A stretch of DNA of 64,000 nt from Variovorax fucosicus (GCF_030316825.1 NZ_JASZYU010000003.1:248001-312000), one strand, 5' to 3'. Shown: positions 36,854-45,932, numbered from the stretch's first letter. Notes: a model not told the origin generated them from the letters alone. Numbers and translations: made by a program.

Positions 36854-37100
36854 GGGCACATGATGCGGTGTGCCCGTGGCCGACGCTGTCAGGAATGGGC
36901 CCGATTGGCGTGACTTGGAGGGTCCGGGGTGGGATCAGGGCGGCCTACCCCACAGGCCCTACCCCGAAACGCCAAGAGAGAAGCACAAGCCCCATCGGCG
37001 GTAGGCCGTCCGAGGACTGGCGCGCTGGGCGCACAAGGTGAACCATCGACGCATCTATGCCGGCTCACTCCGACCCGGCCGAACCACATTCGGATTCACC

Positions 37101-37376
37101 ATGGTCACACGTTATTTTTTCGCACCACCGCTCGCGTTGCTGCTGGCGGCAAGCCTCGCTGGCTGCGGCCCCTCGGGCGGTCAGCCGACGGCTGCGTCCA
37201 CCACCTCTGCCGACCCGACGCCATACCAGAACGTCATGGGCATCATCTCGGATGCCGAGAAGTTTCCCGCCGCGGGCGACGACCTGACGATGTACATCGG
37301 CGACCGCTTCGCCGAGGTCGAAAAGCAGCTGCTCCTCAGCCGGGTCGAGGGCACACCTGCCGCGCCCTCGTTCTAG
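37101..37376 (+). CDS. Small lipoprotein of unknown function
   Basis: This 91-residue protein has a lipoprotein signal (MVTRYFFAPPLALLLAASLAGC) with lipobox LAGC; the acylated cysteine would be residue 22. The mature part is short and polar, with an acidic middle (DDLTMYIGDRFAEVEKQLL). I do not recognise a family. It stands alone on the plus strand between two minus-strand units, convergent with the aldo/keto reductase gene (13 bases apart). The roughly 245 bases before it show no other gene. Confidence 0.6.
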   Translation: MVTRYFFAPPLALLLAASLAGCGPSGGQPTAASTTSADPTPYQNVMGIISDAEKFPAAGDDLTMYIGDRFAEVEKQLLLSRVEGTPAAPSF

Positions 37377-37389
37377 CCGCCGTGCCGGC

Positions 37390-38421
37390 TCAAACAGGCG
37401 CCGGACTGCGCTCGGAAAACTGCCCGTTCCAGTACGGGTAGTAGGGGTAGGGCGGCGTCGTGGCACTCGCCGCATCGAGCCGCTTCACCTGGTCGGCCGT
37501 GAGCTGCCAGCCCAACGCGCCCAGGTTCTGCCGCAACTGAACCGCGTCGCGCGCACCGATCAGCACGCTCGCCACCGTCGGGCGTTGCAGCAGCCAGTTG
37601 AGCGCGATCTGCGGCAGGGTCTTGCCGGTTTCTTCGGCCACGATGTCCATGGCATCGACCACACGGTACAGATGCTCGTCGACCACCGGGGGTGCGAAGC
37701 CGGCCGTCTCGTGCAGGCGGCTGCCTTCGGGCAGCGGCTGGCCGCGCCGCACCTTGCCGGTGAGCCGGCCCCATCCGAGCGGGCTCCAGACGATGGCACC
37801 CACGCCCTGGTCGATGCCCAGCGGCATCAGCTCGTATTCGTAGTCGCGCCCGATCAGCGAGTAGTAGGTCTGGTTGGCCACATAGCGCTGCAGGCCGAGC
37901 CGGTCGGCGGCCGCGAGCGACTTCATCAGTTGCCAGCCCGAGAAGTTCGACACGCCGATGTAGCGCACCTTGCCGTCGCGCACCAGGTCGTCGAGCGTGC
38001 GCAGCACCTGCTCGACCGGCGTCATCGCGTCGAAGGCATGGAGCTGCAGGATGTCGATGTGGTCGGTGTCGAGCCGCTTCAGCGCGGCGTGCGTCGCCTC
38101 GATCAGGTGGTGGCGCGACGCGCCCACGTCGTTCGGCCCGTCGCCCATGCGCAGCGAGAGCTTGGTCGAAATGATGGCCTGGCCGCGCCGGCCCTTGAGT
38201 GCGGCGCCGAGGATGCTTTCCGATGCGCCGTTCGAATAAACGTCGGCCGTGTCGAACAGGCTCACGCCGGCTTCGAGGCAGATGTCGACGATGCTGCGCG
38301 CGCCGGCCACGTCGGTGTTGCCCCAGGCACTGAAGAGCGGGCCTTGCCCGCCGAAGGTGCCGGCGCCGAAGCCGAGGGCGGGCACCTTGAAGCCGGAGTT
38401 GCCGAGCAGGCGTTGTTCCAT
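37390..38421 (-). CDS. Aldo/keto reductase
   Basis: This 343-residue protein has the (beta/alpha)8 NADPH reductase pattern of the Tas/YajO-like group: FDTADVYSNGASE with catalytic Asp and Tyr, STKLSLRMG with Lys, and LQLHAFD with His, then YIGVSNFSGWQL. AAGGAAACTCC lies before the ATG at 38421. It sits 48 bases downstream of an MFS gene and is likely in one operon with it. It probably reduces a carbonyl compound; the substrate is unknown. Confidence 0.92.
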   Translation of the reverse strand: MEQRLLGNSGFKVPALGFGAGTFGGQGPLFSAWGNTDVAGARSIVDICLEAGVSLFDTADVYSNGASESILGAALKGRRGQAIISTKLSLRMGDGPNDVGASRHHLIEATHAALKRLDTDHIDILQLHAFDAMTPVEQVLRTLDDLVRDGKVRYIGVSNFSGWQLMKSLAAADRLGLQRYVANQTYYSLIGRDYEYELMPLGIDQGVGAIVWSPLGWGRLTGKVRRGQPLPEGSRLHETAGFAPPVVDEHLYRVVDAMDIVAEETGKTLPQIALNWLLQRPTVASVLIGARDAVQLRQNLGALGWQLTADQVKRLDAASATTPPYPYYPYWNGQFSERSPAPV

Positions 38422-38469
38422 GGAGTTTCCTTGAGTTGATGAATTTCAGGCCGAAAGTCAGGCCGAGGT

Positions 38470-39654
38470 TCAGGCGTTAACCGCGACACCTTGCGGCGAT
38501 GCGCTGCGCCTGTCCAGCGCACGGCTCCAGAGCGCGATACCGAGGCCCGCGAGCGTCAGCAGAGCTGCGGCCCGGCCCAGCGCCACGAGGCCCGGGCCGC
38601 GCTCGATCACCATGCCACCGACCCAGGCGCCGAGGGCATTGCCGAGATTGAAGGCCGCGATGTTCAGGCTCGAGGCCAGGTTCTGGCCTGCGCCGGCCGC
38701 CTTCTCCAGCACGCGCAACTGCAACGGCGCGACGGTGGCGAAGGACGCGATGCCGAGCAGCACGATGAACACCATGGTGGGCACCGGCATGCGAATCACG
38801 AGATCCATTGCGCCGAGCACCAGCGCCATCGCCGCCAGCGTGCCGAGCAGGGCAGGCACCAGCGCCCGGTCGGCCAGCTTGCCACCCAGCAGGTTGCCGA
38901 TGGCCAGGCCGCCGCCGAACAGCAACAGCACCGGCGACACGGCCGCGTCGGACAGGCCGGTGACGCGCGTGAGCAGCGGCTGGATGTAGGTGAACACCAC
39001 GAACAGGCCGGCAAAGCCGAGCACCGTGATGGCCAGGCCGAGCCACAGCTGCGGCCGGGCCAGCACGGCAAGCTCGTCGCGCAGCGCGGTGGCCGGGGCA
39101 CCGATCTTGGCATCGCGCGGCACGAACAGCGCGAGCACCGCGAAGGCGACGACGCCGATCACGGCCACGGCCCAGAACGCCGAGCGCCAGCCGAAGTGCA
39201 AGCCCAACCAGGCGCCCGCCGGCACACCGAGGATGGTGGCGGCCGTCAATCCGGTGAACATGATCGCGATGGCCGAAGCGCGCCGCTCGGGCGCCACCAG
39301 CCCGGTCGCGACCACCGCGCCGACGCCGAAGAAGGTGCCGTGCGCCAGCGAGGTGACCACGCGGGCGGCCATCAACGCCTCGTAGCTGGGCGCGAGTGCA
39401 CAGGCGATGTTGCCGAGCGTGAAGATCGCCATCAGCGCGAGCAGCACGGTCTTGCGTGCCATGCGGCGGGTGGCGAGGGTCAGCACCGGCGCGCCGACCG
39501 CGACCCCGAGCGCATAGCCCGAGATCAGCAGGCCGGCGGCCGGGAGGGAGACATGGAAATCCGTCGACACCTGCAGCAGCAGGCCCATGATGACGAACTC
39601 GGTGGTGCCGATACCGAAGGCACCGGCGGTGAGGGCGAAGAGGGCGATGGGCAT
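38470..39654 (-). CDS. MFS transporter (AraJ/YdhP-type, DHA1 family)
   Basis: This 394-residue protein has 12 predicted membrane segments. The N-terminus MPIALFALTAGAFGIGTTEF is typical of the AraJ/YdhP group, and the loop 2-3 motif is present as TLATRRMARKTVLLAL; ARVVTSLAHGTFFGVGA is also characteristic. It exports small molecules by proton antiport, possibly sugars or drugs. An in-frame ATG 15 codons upstream is possible but lengthens the N-terminus beyond the family norm. It is transcribed with the aldo/keto reductase and is separated from a LysR gene by a toxin-antitoxin pair. Confidence 0.9.
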   Translation of the reverse strand: MPIALFALTAGAFGIGTTEFVIMGLLLQVSTDFHVSLPAAGLLISGYALGVAVGAPVLTLATRRMARKTVLLALMAIFTLGNIACALAPSYEALMAARVVTSLAHGTFFGVGAVVATGLVAPERRASAIAIMFTGLTAATILGVPAGAWLGLHFGWRSAFWAVAVIGVVAFAVLALFVPRDAKIGAPATALRDELAVLARPQLWLGLAITVLGFAGLFVVFTYIQPLLTRVTGLSDAAVSPVLLLFGGGLAIGNLLGGKLADRALVPALLGTLAAMALVLGAMDLVIRMPVPTMVFIVLLGIASFATVAPLQLRVLEKAAGAGQNLASSLNIAAFNLGNALGAWVGGMVIERGPGLVALGRAAALLTLAGLGIALWSRALDRRSASPQGVAVNA

Positions 39655-39753
39655 GCTTGTTACTGTGCGGCTCAGGCTGGCTTTCGACCAGTCCGCCATT
39701 CGGACAAGCACTTGTGACCTGAAGTCATCAATGCGCCACATCGGGGAGAGACA

Positions 39754-39774
39754 TATAATGTACAGACCGTACAG
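39754..39774 (+). promoter_or_regulatory. Promoter -10 box with overlapping direct-repeat operator of the toxin-antitoxin pair
   Basis: A perfect TATAAT (39754-39759) is immediately followed by two GTACAG hexamers (39760-39765 and 39769-39774), nine bases apart. The ATG of the antitoxin is at 39789. No good -35 is visible at the right distance. Repeats just after a -10 box fit autoregulation by a Phd-type antitoxin dimer. Confidence 0.5.
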
Positions 39775-39788
39775 AAAGAAGCAGCAGC

Positions 39789-40037
39789 ATGGCTTTGCGC
39801 ACGATAGGGCTCGAACAGGGCCGCAGCACACTTCCTCAACTGGCGTCGCGCGCGCACGCGGGCGAGCCGAGCCTGCTCACGCGGCACGGCAAGCCCTATG
39901 CGGCCATCGTGTCGCCCGAGATGCTCAACAAGGCCCGCCCGCGTGCGCGCTTCCTGGTCTTGCGGGGCAGTGGCAAGGGTCTGTGGAGCGAGTCGCCCGC
40001 CACGGATGTCGCAGCGCTGCGCAACGAATGGGATTGA
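39789..40037 (+). CDS. Phd/YefM-type antitoxin
   Basis: This 82-residue protein has the prevent-host-death pattern: an N-terminal LEQGRSTLPQLASRAHAGEPSLLTRHGKPYAAIVSPE shortened in its key parts to a strand, a helix, TRHGKPYAAIV, then a flexible C-terminal tail that would wrap the toxin. It should bind its own promoter and neutralise the PIN protein encoded one base downstream. An unusual feature is the basic, arginine-rich stretch ARPRARFLVLRGSG before the acidic end. Confidence 0.82.
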   Translation: MALRTIGLEQGRSTLPQLASRAHAGEPSLLTRHGKPYAAIVSPEMLNKARPRARFLVLRGSGKGLWSESPATDVAALRNEWD

Positions 40038-40038
40038 C

Positions 40039-40515
40039 ATGGCGACCCGCAAGAAGACCGCAGGCCGGCCTGCCGCCGTCCGGTCGATGCGTTGGGGTGG
40101 CCTGAACGAGGGCGATCTGGTGGTGGTGGACTCGGCACCGCTGATCTACCTGCTCGACGACCATCCGGAATTCGGCCCTCGTTTCGAAGGCTTGTTCGAG
40201 GCGTACGAGCGGGGTGCCCTGCAGATCGCCATTTCGACGATCGCCATCGCGGAAGTGCTGGCCGGCCCCTTCAAGCACGGCCGGGACGTACTGGCCAAGC
40301 GCTATGAAAGAGCGCTCAGCGGCTTCGAAGTGGTGCCGGTCTCGCAGGAGATCGCCGTCACCGCTGCCCGCCTGCGCGTGAGCACCGGCCTGCGGTTGCC
40401 GGATGCGCTGCAAGCGGCCACTGCACTGGAAGTGGGCGCCGTAGCCCTGGTCACGCACGACCGAGATTTCTCGCGCCTCGAGGGTTTGCGCATCGTGCTC
40501 GGCGACGGCGCCTGA
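40039..40515 (+). CDS. PIN-domain toxin (VapC-like ribonuclease)
   Basis: This 158-residue protein has the four-acid PIN active site: Asp31 in VVVDSAPLIYLL, Glu72 in AIAEVLAG, Asp122 in LRLPDALQAATAL and Asp141/143 in THDRDF. The first 25 residues form a basic extension not typical of VapC; an internal start is possible but would remove little of the fold. The ATG follows the antitoxin stop by one base. Such toxins cut RNA, often initiator tRNA or rRNA. Confidence 0.85.
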   Translation: MATRKKTAGRPAAVRSMRWGGLNEGDLVVVDSAPLIYLLDDHPEFGPRFEGLFEAYERGALQIAISTIAIAEVLAGPFKHGRDVLAKRYERALSGFEVVPVSQEIAVTAARLRVSTGLRLPDALQAATALEVGAVALVTHDRDFSRLEGLRIVLGDGA

Positions 40516-40532
40516 GACGAGGTCGCGCCGCC

Positions 40533-41438
40533 ATGCCCCGCATCGACGTCAACCGTTCCGGCGAGATGGAAGCCTTCGTGCAGGTGGTCGAGCGCGACGG
40601 TTTCTCGGCCGCTGCGCGGCAGCTCGGGATGACGCCCTCGGCGGTGAGCAAGCTGGTCGGCCGGCTCGAAGCGCGGCTTGCCACGCAGCTGGTGCACCGC
40701 TCCACGCGCAAGCTGCAGCTCACGCCCGAGGGCAAGCATTTCTATGAACGCAGCGTGCAGGTGCTGGCCGACATGGACGAGGCCGAGCGCTGCGCGGCGG
40801 CCGGTGCGGCGCCGCGCGGTCGCGTAAGCATCAATGCCAGCGTGCCGTTCGGCGAGCTGGTGCTGCTGCCGCTGGTGCCGCGCTTTCTTGAACAGCATCC
40901 GCAGGTGACGCTCGACGTGACCCTGACCGACCGCGTGGTCGACCTGATGGACGAGCGCACCGACGTGGCCGTGCGCTGGGGGCAACTGCCGGCATCGGAT
41001 CTGGTCGCGCGCCGGCTTGGCGACACGGGCCAGGCCATCGTCGCATCACCGGCCTACCTGGCGCGTTGCGGCACCCCGCGCACGCCGCAGGAACTCGAGG
41101 CGCACAACCGGCTGGGCTCCAACTACCGCCGCAACCTGCCGGACTGGCCCTTGCAGGTCGACGGACGGGCGGTGCTGGTGCCGGTGGCCGGCAATGCACG
41201 CGCCGGCGACGGCGCCACCCTGCGCCGGCTGGCGCTCGATGGGGTCGGCCTTGCCCGGCTGTCGCTCTACCACGTGCAGCCCGACATCGATGCCGGGCGG
41301 CTGGTGCCGGTGCTGGAAGAATTCAACCCGCACGAGCGCGAGCCCATGCATGCGGTCTACCTCGGCAAGCCAGGCCGGCTGCCGGCGCGCGTGCGGGCGC
41401 TGCTCGATTTCCTGGTCGCGAACGTGGTGCTGGCATGA
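40533..41438 (+). CDS. LysR family transcriptional regulator
   Basis: This 301-residue regulator has the N-terminal winged helix-turn-helix (MEAFVQVVERDGFSAAARQ, LGMTPSAVSKLVGRLEARL) and a LysR substrate domain from about residue 95. It starts 17 bases after the PIN toxin stop. Regulators of this subgroup (CrgA/DhcR-like) are often divergent from an MFS or reductase gene, so the MFS and aldo/keto reductase genes on the other side of the toxin-antitoxin pair may be its targets (inference). Its stop overlaps the ogt start. Confidence 0.9.
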   Translation: MPRIDVNRSGEMEAFVQVVERDGFSAAARQLGMTPSAVSKLVGRLEARLATQLVHRSTRKLQLTPEGKHFYERSVQVLADMDEAERCAAAGAAPRGRVSINASVPFGELVLLPLVPRFLEQHPQVTLDVTLTDRVVDLMDERTDVAVRWGQLPASDLVARRLGDTGQAIVASPAYLARCGTPRTPQELEAHNRLGSNYRRNLPDWPLQVDGRAVLVPVAGNARAGDGATLRRLALDGVGLARLSLYHVQPDIDAGRLVPVLEEFNPHEREPMHAVYLGKPGRLPARVRALLDFLVANVVLA

Positions 41439-41986
41439 GCGAAATGGAAAGCGGCGGCTGCGCAGTGTTCGACACCGCCATCGGCACCTGCGGCATCGCC
41501 TGGAACGCACAAGCCGTCATTGCGGTGCAACTGCCCGAAGCGACGGCCGCTGGCACGCGCGAGCGCATGCTGCGCTCGACCGGCGCGCTGCCGGAGAGCA
41601 CGCCGCCGCCCTTCGTGCAGGCCGCCATCGAAGGCGTGCAGGCGTTGATGCAGGGCGCCCCGCGCGACCTGTGCGAAGTGCCGCTCGACATGACTGGCGT
41701 GCCCGAATTCCACCAGCGCGTGTATGCCATCGCGCGCCGCATCGCGCCCGGCCAGTTGCGCACCTATGGCGATGTGGCCGAAGAACTCGGTGACAAGGGC
41801 CTGTCGCGCGCGGTCGGGCAGGCGCTCGGCCGCAACCCCTTCGCGCCGATCGTTCCGTGCCATCGCGTGGTCGCGGCCAACGGCAAGCCCGGTGGCTTCT
41901 CGGGTGGCGGTGGTGCGCTGACCAAGCTGCGCATGCTGGCCATCGAAGGTGCCGCACCCGGCGGCACGCCGTCGCTGTTCGACTGA
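41435..41986 (+). CDS. ogt: Methylated-DNA--[protein]-cysteine S-methyltransferase
   Basis: This 183-residue suicide repair protein transfers the alkyl group from O6-alkylguanine to its own cysteine. The active-site motif is IVPCHRVV with Cys142, followed by GFSGGGGALTK. The preceding helix-turn-helix with LGRNPF and the RTYGDVA arginine-finger region are intact. It has no Ada-type N-terminal sensor domain. The start overlaps the LysR stop (ATGA), so it may be co-expressed with that regulator. Confidence 0.93.
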   Translation: MSEMESGGCAVFDTAIGTCGIAWNAQAVIAVQLPEATAAGTRERMLRSTGALPESTPPPFVQAAIEGVQALMQGAPRDLCEVPLDMTGVPEFHQRVYAIARRIAPGQLRTYGDVAEELGDKGLSRAVGQALGRNPFAPIVPCHRVVAANGKPGGFSGGGGALTKLRMLAIEGAAPGGTPSLFD

Positions 41987-42013
41987 AACAAACAACCAAC
42001 CCAAGGAAACCGC

Positions 42014-43417
42014 ATGTCCGAAATCTGGCGCTTGTCCGCTTCGCAGGTGGCCGCTTCGATCCGCCAGCGCAAGCTCTCGGCCACCGAAGCCGCGCAGGCG
42101 GCGCTGGCGCGGCTCGATGCGGTCAATCCGCAACTCAACGCGGTGGTCGACTGGCGGCCGGACGAGGTGCTGCAACGCGCGGGCGCGATCGATGCGGCCC
42201 TGGCGCGCGGCGAAGACCCGGGGCCGCTGGCCGGCGTGCCGGTCACGGTCAAGATCAACATCGACCAGGCCGGTTTTGCCACCAGCAACGGGCTCAACCT
42301 GCAGAAAGACCTGATCGCGGCCACGAGCAGTCCGGTGGTCGACAACCTGCTGAAAGCCGGCGCGGTGATCGTCGGCCGCACCAATACGCCGGCGTTCAGC
42401 TACCGCTGGTTCACCGGCAACCAGTTGCACGGCACCACGCTGAACCCGCGCGACGCCACGCTCACGCCGGGTGGGTCGTCGGGTGGTGCCGCGTCTTCGG
42501 TGGCCGCCGGCATCGGACACCTGGCGCACGGCACCGACATCGCGGGCTCGATCCGCTACCCGGCCTATGCCTGCGGCGTGCACGGGCTGCGGCCCTCGCT
42601 CGGCCGTGTGGCGGCGTGGAATGCGGCCTTGCCCGAGCGCAGCATCGGCGGGCAGGTCATGGCCATGTCGGGCCCGATCGCACGCACCGTGCACGACCTG
42701 CGCCTCGGGCTCGCGGCCATGGCGGCGCCCGATGCGCGCGACCCGTGGTGGTGCCCGGCGCCACTCGTCGGCCCCGATGCGCCGCGCACCGTGGCGCTGT
42801 GCCTTCGGCCGGACGGGCTCGACACACAGCCCGAGATCGTCAGCGCCTTGCGCGATGCGGCCGACCGCCTGCGCGATGCCGGCTGGACGGTGGACGAGGT
42901 CGACGCGTTGCCGCCGATCCGCGACGCGCTCGACAGCCAGGTGGTGCTGTGGATGGGCGATGGCTACGAGGCAATGGTGCGTGCCGCCGAGCGCGAAGGC
43001 GACCGGGGCGCGATCACCGCGCTGGCCGGCCAGGCCGGGCTGGCGCAGGGCATCACGGCGGCGCAACTCTCGGCCGCACTGGTGAAGCGCGCCACCATCA
43101 CGCGGCTGTGGCAGATGTTCCTGGAGCGCTATCCGGTGGTGCTGCTGCCGGTCTGCGCCGAGCTGCCGTTCGCGGCCGATCTGGACCTGCAGGGGCCGGT
43201 GGCCTATGCGCGGGTCTGGCAGGCGCAGCTCACGATGATCGGCCTGCCGCTCACCGGCCTGCCGGCGCTCACGGTGTCCACCGGCATGGTCGGCAAGAGC
43301 CCGGTCGGGGTGCAGCTCGTGGCCGGGCGCTTCCGCGAAGACCTGTGCCTGGCGGCCGGCGAGGCGATCGAGGCGCGCGGCGTGCCGCCGATGCCGATCG
43401 ACCCTGTCGCAGCGTGA
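42014..43417 (+). CDS. Amidase (amidase signature family)
   Basis: This 467-residue enzyme has the Ser-cisSer-Lys triad of the amidase signature family: Lys80 in VPVTVKIN, the cis-serine Ser155 in TPGGSSGGAASS and the nucleophile Ser179 in GTDIAGSIRYPA. It hydrolyses a carboxamide to acid and ammonia. It is not GatA, because no gatC or gatB is nearby and the C-terminus differs. AAGGAAA precedes the ATG. Its stop overlaps the following GTG start of an MFS gene, suggesting uptake or export linked to the amide. Confidence 0.9.
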   Translation: MSEIWRLSASQVAASIRQRKLSATEAAQAALARLDAVNPQLNAVVDWRPDEVLQRAGAIDAALARGEDPGPLAGVPVTVKINIDQAGFATSNGLNLQKDLIAATSSPVVDNLLKAGAVIVGRTNTPAFSYRWFTGNQLHGTTLNPRDATLTPGGSSGGAASSVAAGIGHLAHGTDIAGSIRYPAYACGVHGLRPSLGRVAAWNAALPERSIGGQVMAMSGPIARTVHDLRLGLAAMAAPDARDPWWCPAPLVGPDAPRTVALCLRPDGLDTQPEIVSALRDAADRLRDAGWTVDEVDALPPIRDALDSQVVLWMGDGYEAMVRAAEREGDRGAITALAGQAGLAQGITAAQLSAALVKRATITRLWQMFLERYPVVLLPVCAELPFAADLDLQGPVAYARVWQAQLTMIGLPLTGLPALTVSTGMVGKSPVGVQLVAGRFREDLCLAAGEAIEARGVPPMPIDPVAA

Positions 43418-44583
43418 GCTTCCGCGTCTTTCTCGCCTCGCTGTTCGTCTCCAAGCTGGCCGACCAGATCCTGCTGTTCCTGGTGCCGCTGGTGGTGTTC
43501 CAGGCGACGCAGAGCGTGGCCTGGTCGGGCCTTGCGTTCGCGGTCGAGGCGCTGCCTCGCTTCCTGTCGTTTCCGGTCTGCGGAGCGCTGTGCGACCGCC
43601 GCTCGCCCCTGAAGCTGCTGCAGTGGAGCCAGCTGCTGCGCGCTGCGGTTTGCGTGGCCGGCGTGCTCGGCAACGAATGGGCGGGCGGGGTGGGTTGGCT
43701 GGTGGCGCTGTCGGCCGTCTGCGGCGTGCTCACCACGCAGGGGATGATGGCGCGCGAGGTGTTGTTGCCGCAGATCGCGGCGCAGGGCGAAGCGGTGCGT
43801 TTCGACCGCGTGCTGGCCTTGTCGCAGGCGGCCGACCAGACCGGCTTCGTGCTGGGGCCGCTGCTCGCGGCCGCGCTGCTCGAACTCTGGCCCTGGCAGG
43901 GCGTGGTGGGCGCCGCCGCCGCGCTGTTCCTGCTGGCCGACGCGACCACCGTGTGGTGGCGCCGCATCGCGCATCTTCGGCTGCGCGACCCAGAGGCCGG
44001 CGGCGGGCCGCTGCTGCGGCCGATCGTCGTTGCGTTCGCGCATGTCTGGCGGTTGCCCGGCCTGAAGCGGCTGGTGCTGCTGGCCGCGGGAGTGAACCTC
44101 ATCATCGGCGTCACGCTGGCCTCGTCGGCCGCACTGGTCACGGGCTTCTACCAGCGCTCGACCGGCGACTACGCCGTGCTGCAGACGATGGGCGCCGTGG
44201 CCACCATCGTGATCCTGCTGACCATTGCGCGCTTCGCGTTCGCGCAGCGCACGCTCGGCGTGGTGTCGTACACGCTGATCTTCCTCGGCGGCGTGTTGAC
44301 CGGGCTGGGCGTGCACCCTGCGGTGTACGCGCTCGGCTTTCTGCTCGTGATCGGCTTCGACAAGATGTTCAACGTCTACATCCGCAGCCGCCGGCAGAAG
44401 ATCATTCCGCCGGCCGACTACGGCAAGACCACTGGCGTCATCGTGATGCTCAACAACCTGACGCAGCCGCTCGCTGGCGTGCTGGTCGGCGCGTTCGCGG
44501 GTGCCGGTGAAACGGGTGTCCTGATCCTCGTGCTTTCACTCGCGATGGGCGTGCTCGGCCTGCTCGCCGCGCGGTCTGCCTAG
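43414..44583 (+). CDS. MFS transporter (DHA3/TetA-like)
   Basis: This 389-residue protein begins at GTG 43414, overlapping the amidase stop by four bases. It has about 12 membrane segments with FLASLFVSKLADQILLFLVPL at the start shortened here to the first two helices, the conserved LPRFLSFPVCGALCDRRSPLKLL loop and AADQTGFVLGPLLAAALL. The pattern fits the MFS_3/enterobactin-exporter-like group. Coupling to the amidase suggests a shared substrate. It ends in a CTAG overlapped by the stop of the convergent DUF924 gene. Confidence 0.82.
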   Translation: MSFRVFLASLFVSKLADQILLFLVPLVVFQATQSVAWSGLAFAVEALPRFLSFPVCGALCDRRSPLKLLQWSQLLRAAVCVAGVLGNEWAGGVGWLVALSAVCGVLTTQGMMAREVLLPQIAAQGEAVRFDRVLALSQAADQTGFVLGPLLAAALLELWPWQGVVGAAAALFLLADATTVWWRRIAHLRLRDPEAGGGPLLRPIVVAFAHVWRLPGLKRLVLLAAGVNLIIGVTLASSAALVTGFYQRSTGDYAVLQTMGAVATIVILLTIARFAFAQRTLGVVSYTLIFLGGVLTGLGVHPAVYALGFLLVIGFDKMFNVYIRSRRQKIIPPADYGKTTGVIVMLNNLTQPLAGVLVGAFAGAGETGVLILVLSLAMGVLGLLAARSA

Positions 44584-45125
44584 CCGGAGAAACCGCCTTC
44601 GTCCAGAAAGCGCTGCTCGTCGGGCGTGCTGGCGCGGCCCAGTGCAGCATTGCGGTGCGGGAAGCGGCCGAAGCGCGCCACGATGTCGCGGTGAAGTAGC
44701 GCGAAGCGCTGCGTGTTGGCATCGAGCGCGGCATTCAGCGCCACAGAGCGCTCCTGGTCTTCCAGGGCTTCGGAGTGCATGAAGGGCAGGTAGAAGAAGG
44801 GGCGCAGCGCCGCCTCGACCTGCGCGTCGAGGCCGGCCGCGATCGCGGCGCGCGCAATGGCCCGGGCCTTGCCGTCGGTCGCGAACATGTGACCGGTCTC
44901 GCGGTAGGCGTTGCGCGGAAACTGGTCGAGCAGCACCAGCAGGGCCAGTGCACCTTCCGCATCGGCGGCCCAGCCGTCGAGCGCACCCGCCGCCGCGGCA
45001 TGGTACAGGGTTTCGAAGCGGTTCTTGAACGCGGCGTCGAAGGCCTCGTCCTTGGCGAACCATTTTTGGGGACCGGCTTCACGCCAGAAGTCAACGACGT
45101 CGTGCGCGGTGGGAAGTGCGTTCAT
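44580..45125 (-). CDS. DUF924 family protein
   Basis: This 181-residue all-helical cytoplasmic protein matches DUF924: VVDFWREAGPQKWFAKDEAFD at the N-terminus (key part FWREAGPQKWF), LLDQFPRNAYRET, FFYLPFMHSEALEDQE, and the HRDIVARFGRFPHRNAALGR block near the end. The family is TPR-like in structure and of unknown function. Its stop overlaps that of the convergent MFS gene by four bases (CTAG). Confidence 0.9.
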   Translation of the reverse strand: MNALPTAHDVVDFWREAGPQKWFAKDEAFDAAFKNRFETLYHAAAAGALDGWAADAEGALALLVLLDQFPRNAYRETGHMFATDGKARAIARAAIAAGLDAQVEAALRPFFYLPFMHSEALEDQERSVALNAALDANTQRFALLHRDIVARFGRFPHRNAALGRASTPDEQRFLDEGGFSG

Positions 45126-45144
45126 GCGCCGAGTATCCGGGCCC

Positions 45145-45921
45145 TCAGGCCGGGCTGTGCGGCGCCGGCCGCAGCAGGCCGGTGGCGGCCTTGGCGCCGA
45201 GCACCATCTCGGTCATCCAGCTCACCAGCAGCATCCCGTAGGCCTGGCGCGAGGCCTCCTGCGAGAGCGCGTGGTCGGCGTCGGACAGCACGCGATAGGT
45301 GACCGAGTGCACGCGCTTCAAGGCCGTCAGGTAGTTCTCGATCACCGGGTGCGGCACGGTCTTGTCGTGCTCCGATTCGACCACCAGCGCATCGCCCTTG
45401 AAGGCAGCGCAGGCGGCCAGCGCGCGGTTGTCGGCCGGTGCGATCACGCTGCGGCGGTAGACCATCAGATCCTCGCGCGCCAGCTTGCCCTTGGGCGTGT
45501 CCCAGGCTTCGTCGCGGTACAGCGCGGGCGCGCGCAGCGCCAGCCAGCGCACCGGCCGCAGCGCGCTCACCAGCGCCGCCAGGTAGCCGCCGTAGCTGCT
45601 GCCGACGATCGCGACCGACTGCGGATCGACCGCCGGGTGGCCGACCAGCGTGTCGTAGCCGGCCAGCACGTCCTGCAGGTTGTCCTCGCGCGTCACTGCT
45701 TCGCGCAACGCCTCGTGCCGTGCATGGCCGCGCAGGTCGATCGTCAGGCAGATGCAGCCGAGCGCTGCGATCTCGTGCGCCCGCGCAAGGTACTGGGCCT
45801 GGCTGCCGTCCCAGCCGTGCACCAGCAGCACGCCGGGAACGGCGGCAGAGGGCGCAACCAGGGTGCCGGCGATGTGGTGGGTGCCAACGGCAATGTCGAT
45901 GGTGCTATGGCGAGTGGGCAT
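45145..45921 (-). CDS. Alpha/beta hydrolase
   Basis: This 258-residue hydrolase has LLVHGWDGS as the oxyanion-hole region, the nucleophile elbow GSSYGG, the acid in VVESEHDKTVP and a histidine in LSDADHALS. It resembles the dienelactone-hydrolase-like peptidase S9 group, so an ester or small peptide is possible. It lies 11 bases downstream of the DUF3182 gene on the same strand; the two look like one transcription unit. Confidence 0.88.
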   Translation of the reverse strand: MPTRHSTIDIAVGTHHIAGTLVAPSAAVPGVLLVHGWDGSQAQYLARAHEIAALGCICLTIDLRGHARHEALREAVTREDNLQDVLAGYDTLVGHPAVDPQSVAIVGSSYGGYLAALVSALRPVRWLALRAPALYRDEAWDTPKGKLAREDLMVYRRSVIAPADNRALAACAAFKGDALVVESEHDKTVPHPVIENYLTALKRVHSVTYRVLSDADHALSQEASRQAYGMLLVSWMTEMVLGAKAATGLLRPAPHSPA

Positions 45922-45932
45922 CGATCCTCATT

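Noticed and set aside
42014-43417. GatA subunit of an amidotransferase
   Set aside because: No gatB or gatC nearby, and the context is an MFS transporter; a stand-alone amidase is more likely.
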